In this document: piece after piece, positions 61,733 to 64,000 of the stretch
Layout: each line of letters starts with the position of its first letter
Numbering within the stretch: the first letter of the stretch is position 1
NCBI RefSeq assembly: GCF_000176235.1
Contig: NZ_ACZV01000004.1
Span: 1,116,001-1,180,000 of the forward strand
DNA: 64,000 nt
Reading direction: 5' to 3'
Origin: Vibrio orientalis CIP 102891 = ATCC 33934
GTDB taxonomy: Bacteria > Pseudomonadota > Gammaproteobacteria > Enterobacterales > Vibrionaceae
The notes under the pieces: generated by a model
Told to the model about the DNA's origin: nothing
What the model saw: only the letters and a program-made list of their open reading frames with translations
The model's database searches: none
Translations under genes and position numbers: made by a program

Positions 61733-64000
61733 TTATTAAAAACATAAATATTACGCAGCGTCTCCTTGTTTCCAGTTTGGTCTCATTGCTGATCGTAAGT
61801 GTCGCCGTATTGATTGTGATCCGATCACTCTATTACGTTGAATCAACGTTAAAAACAGAAACCAGTGCCCACGTATCGGAACTGATCGTTAATTCGGAAA
61901 TCAGTCGCCGCGTATTTGACCTAACGTCAAAAGTCAAATTACTCGAACAGACATTTCTTTTCAGTGAAACTACCCTGTCAGCCCAAGCATCCAATATTGA
62001 TCTCCAACTGCAAAAACTGAGAGACCTTTCAACCAATAAAACATTCTCCAACAATATTGATGCATTTATCGACAACTTCCATCGTTTTCTAGGAAGTTCT
62101 CTCGCTCTCAATCGAATATTAAAACAAACTCATAAGATTGATACTCGACTCGCGATTCAAATTGATGAGTTAGAATTTGTTATTTCTGACAGTAAGATCG
62201 CCCACCTAAATAACCAGGGTATTCAGCACCACAATAACGAGATTGATCTTGTGAATATGCTACGGGAAGCCTTTCTCACTACGGGTAAAATGATTGGCGA
62301 TATCCATAGCCGAATCACGCCTGAAACTGAAAAGGTGTTGTTAATAGAAGTAGAAAAAGAGCTAGATATACTTCTTCTTCATCTTGAAAACGTGGATATA
62401 CACACGCCTGCAGTCGTTGCTCAAAAGAAAAAAATTCAGAAAACCGTTAAGCGCTATAATGCCGCTCTACGTCGAATCCGGGCTAACCTTGAACAACGTT
62501 GGCTTGTAATGGACGCGTTAGTTGCCGCTCAAAATGAATTGCTGCGAATGGTAGAAGGGACAGAAACACGCGTACAAACACAAGCCATCGAATTGACGCA
62601 GCAGCTTGAGAAAGAAATAGGTCAATCACGATTCAATGCCATCGTGATTAGTATATTTGCGATACTGCTTTCTATATTGTTGATTAATAGAGTAGTTAAC
62701 CTCCATATCAGAAAGCCGCTTGATGATCTAAAAGACGGGTTTGATAGACTCGTTTCCAACGGTACCAAAAAGCCAATCGACTTAGGGCGTACCGATGAAT
62801 GGAGCCTCATTGAGAACGCTTATAACAATATGTCATCACGATTATCAGAAGCATATCTGGAGCTCCAGGAAGAGAAAAAGAACTTCGACTTTCTTGCTCA
62901 CCACGACCCACTGACATTGCTTGCGAACCGATTGTTAGCAACCAAAAAGCTTGATGAACAGATTGCATTTTCACAATCAAACAACAGCCCGTTCCTTCTC
63001 CTTTATCTAGACGTTGATGAGTTTAAGACCATTAACGACTCGCTCGGTCATGCCTCTGGAGATAACTTATTGGTAAGTATTTCAGAGATTCTTACCAAGC
63101 TCATCGGCGATACTGGGTTCGTAGCGCGTATGGGGGGCGATGAATTCATGATCGTGCTCTCTGATATGGATTCTGAAGAGGGTGAACGGGTTGCCGATCA
63201 AATTAATAAGGCATTAAGAATGCCATATTATATTGAAGATAGAATGATTTTTGTCTCTGCTAGTATCGGGATCTGTCAATTTCCTATTCATGGAGAGGAT
63301 GGAGAAACATTGGTGAGAAACGCTGATACTGCCATGTATCATGCGAAGAGAAACGGTAGAGATCAATTTCGTATCTATGCCGATCAGATGACACATGAAG
63401 TCACTGACCTCATCGAAATCAACATGGGATTACACAACGCCATCAAGAACGATGAATTGGTTGTCCACTTCCAACCAAAAGTGTGTCTGGACAGTCAGCG
63501 TATAGTAGGGGCGGAGGCGCTCGTACGATGGCAACACCCGAAACTTGGCTTACTGCCGCCTTTCGACTTTTTAGAAGTTGCAGAGAAAACTGATCTCATT
63601 ATCGAAATTGATAAATGGGTGTTCAGGAAGGTCGCCACGCTAATTACTGAATGGAAACGCGCCGGTACGAATATCGACAATTTAATCATCTCCGTCAATT
63701 TCTCCGCACGAATGTTTTATAAAACCGATCTTGCTGAGCAATTACAAGAAATTCTTGACCAGACTGAGTGTGAACCTGAACAACTCCTGCTCGAAATAAC
63801 CGAGCGCGATATGATGCGTGATTTTGAAACCTGTTCTCGCACCATCGAAAAACTGCATGCGAAAGGTTACCGAATTGCCATTGATGACTTTGGAACTGGG
63901 TATTCTTCCCTTTCTATGCTCAAAAACCTATCGGCAGACTGCATCAAACTTGATCGTACATTTATCCGAGAAGTGAATACATCCAAATTGGATTACGAAA
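61729..64000 (+). CDS. Membrane GGDEF-EAL cyclic-di-GMP protein (3' end outside the window)
   Basis: 757 codons remain open to the window edge. Two transmembrane helices (~12-33 and ~305-325) enclose a large periplasmic helical sensor domain; then HAMP (~325-375), GGDEF (~390-545) and EAL (~565 onward). The GGDEF site is intact (ARMGGDEF), but the product-inhibition RxxD is replaced by GDTG. The EAL motif is intact (GAEALVRW) and the downstream ITERD, DDFGTGYSSL and KLDRTFI segments are typical of an active phosphodiesterase. Coupled to the binding protein gene upstream. Confidence 0.88.
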   Translation, partial: MIIKNINITQRLLVSSLVSLLIVSVAVLIVIRSLYYVESTLKTETSAHVSELIVNSEISRRVFDLTSKVKLLEQTFLFSETTLSAQASNIDLQLQKLRDLSTNKTFSNNIDAFIDNFHRFLGSSLALNRILKQTHKIDTRLAIQIDELEFVISDSKIAHLNNQGIQHHNNEIDLVNMLREAFLTTGKMIGDIHSRITPETEKVLLIEVEKELDILLLHLENVDIHTPAVVAQKKKIQKTVKRYNAALRRIRANLEQRWLVMDALVAAQNELLRMVEGTETRVQTQAIELTQQLEKEIGQSRFNAIVISIFAILLSILLINRVVNLHIRKPLDDLKDGFDRLVSNGTKKPIDLGRTDEWSLIENAYNNMSSRLSEAYLELQEEKKNFDFLAHHDPLTLLANRLLATKKLDEQIAFSQSNNSPFLLLYLDVDEFKTINDSLGHASGDNLLVSISEILTKLIGDTGFVARMGGDEFMIVLSDMDSEEGERVADQINKALRMPYYIEDRMIFVSASIGICQFPIHGEDGETLVRNADTAMYHAKRNGRDQFRIYADQMTHEVTDLIEINMGLHNAIKNDELVVHFQPKVCLDSQRIVGAEALVRWQHPKLGLLPPFDFLEVAEKTDLIIEIDKWVFRKVATLITEWKRAGTNIDNLIISVNFSARMFYKTDLAEQLQEILDQTECEPEQLLLEITERDMMRDFETCSRTIEKLHAKGYRIAIDDFGTGYSSLSMLKNLSADCIKLDRTFIREVNTSKLDYE

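Noticed and set aside
1-64000. CRISPR arrays, tRNA or rRNA genes, insertion sequences, prophage
   Set aside because: Read-through found no regular direct repeats with spacers, no cloverleaf-like GTTCRANNC contexts worth calling, and no transposase or phage structural genes.

Overview
The window reads as chromosomal DNA of a marine Vibrio. The evidence is gene content: an Hcp almost identical to the V. cholerae protein as I remember it, NhaD, an AA10 chitin-active oxygenase, the hdfR/maoP divergent pair, several small Vibrio-type DUF proteins, and moderate G+C with dense operons. Species cannot be fixed from the sequence alone. No rRNA, tRNA, CRISPR array, insertion sequence or replication origin was seen. 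Both ends cut genes: a dicarboxylate/amino-acid symporter on the left and a GGDEF-EAL protein on the right.

Layout. 1-12.7 kb is housekeeping and accessory metabolism: symporter, secreted subtilase, a yjiH-yjiG-M20 peptidase operon, nhaD, a DNA alkylation repair operon (Ada-AlkA fusion, Ogt, lipoprotein), hdfR/maoP, and a secreted LPMO. 12.7-30.8 kb is a complete aryl polyene (APE) pigment cluster. A leftward unit (lipoprotein, methyltransferase, halogenase-like flavoprotein) diverges from a long rightward operon of about 18 tightly overlapping genes: truncated KS/chain-length factor, acyltransferase, two ACPs, membrane protein, adenylating ligase, dehydratase, GT2-acyltransferase fusion, aromatic amino acid ammonia-lyase, thioesterase, LolA-like carrier, MMPL exporter, DUF3261 lipoprotein, KS, DH, KR, KS. 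The lyase can supply the aryl starter acid, the ligase and ACPs load and carry it, KS/KR/DH extend it as a polyene, and the acyltransferase/export proteins anchor and deliver it to the outer membrane.

30.9-39.6 kb is a patchwork: a gluzincin-like peptidase, an AT-rich DUF4238 gene, small conserved proteins, an RCC1-like repeat lipoprotein, an L-threonine aldolase and an EamA exporter. 39.7-45.9 kb is an orphan type VI secretion (T6SS) module: a sigma-54 promoter, hcp, vgrG, a two-domain peptidoglycan effector (split M23 domain plus GH19-like lysozyme domain, resembling TseP) and a periplasmic immunity protein.

45.9-52.1 kb holds two paralogous alkylsulfatase-type metallo-beta-lactamase proteins, with two LysR regulators between them. 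52.2-59.4 kb carries a lipase-like lipoprotein, an outer-membrane barrel, a DEAD-box helicase, a Tat-exported nitroreductase divergent from a MarR regulator with two clear palindromic operators, a MOSC protein and an AraC regulator. 59.4-64 kb holds two divergent periplasmic binding proteins, the second translationally coupled to a membrane GGDEF-EAL protein: a likely periplasmic-ligand to cyclic-di-GMP sensing module.
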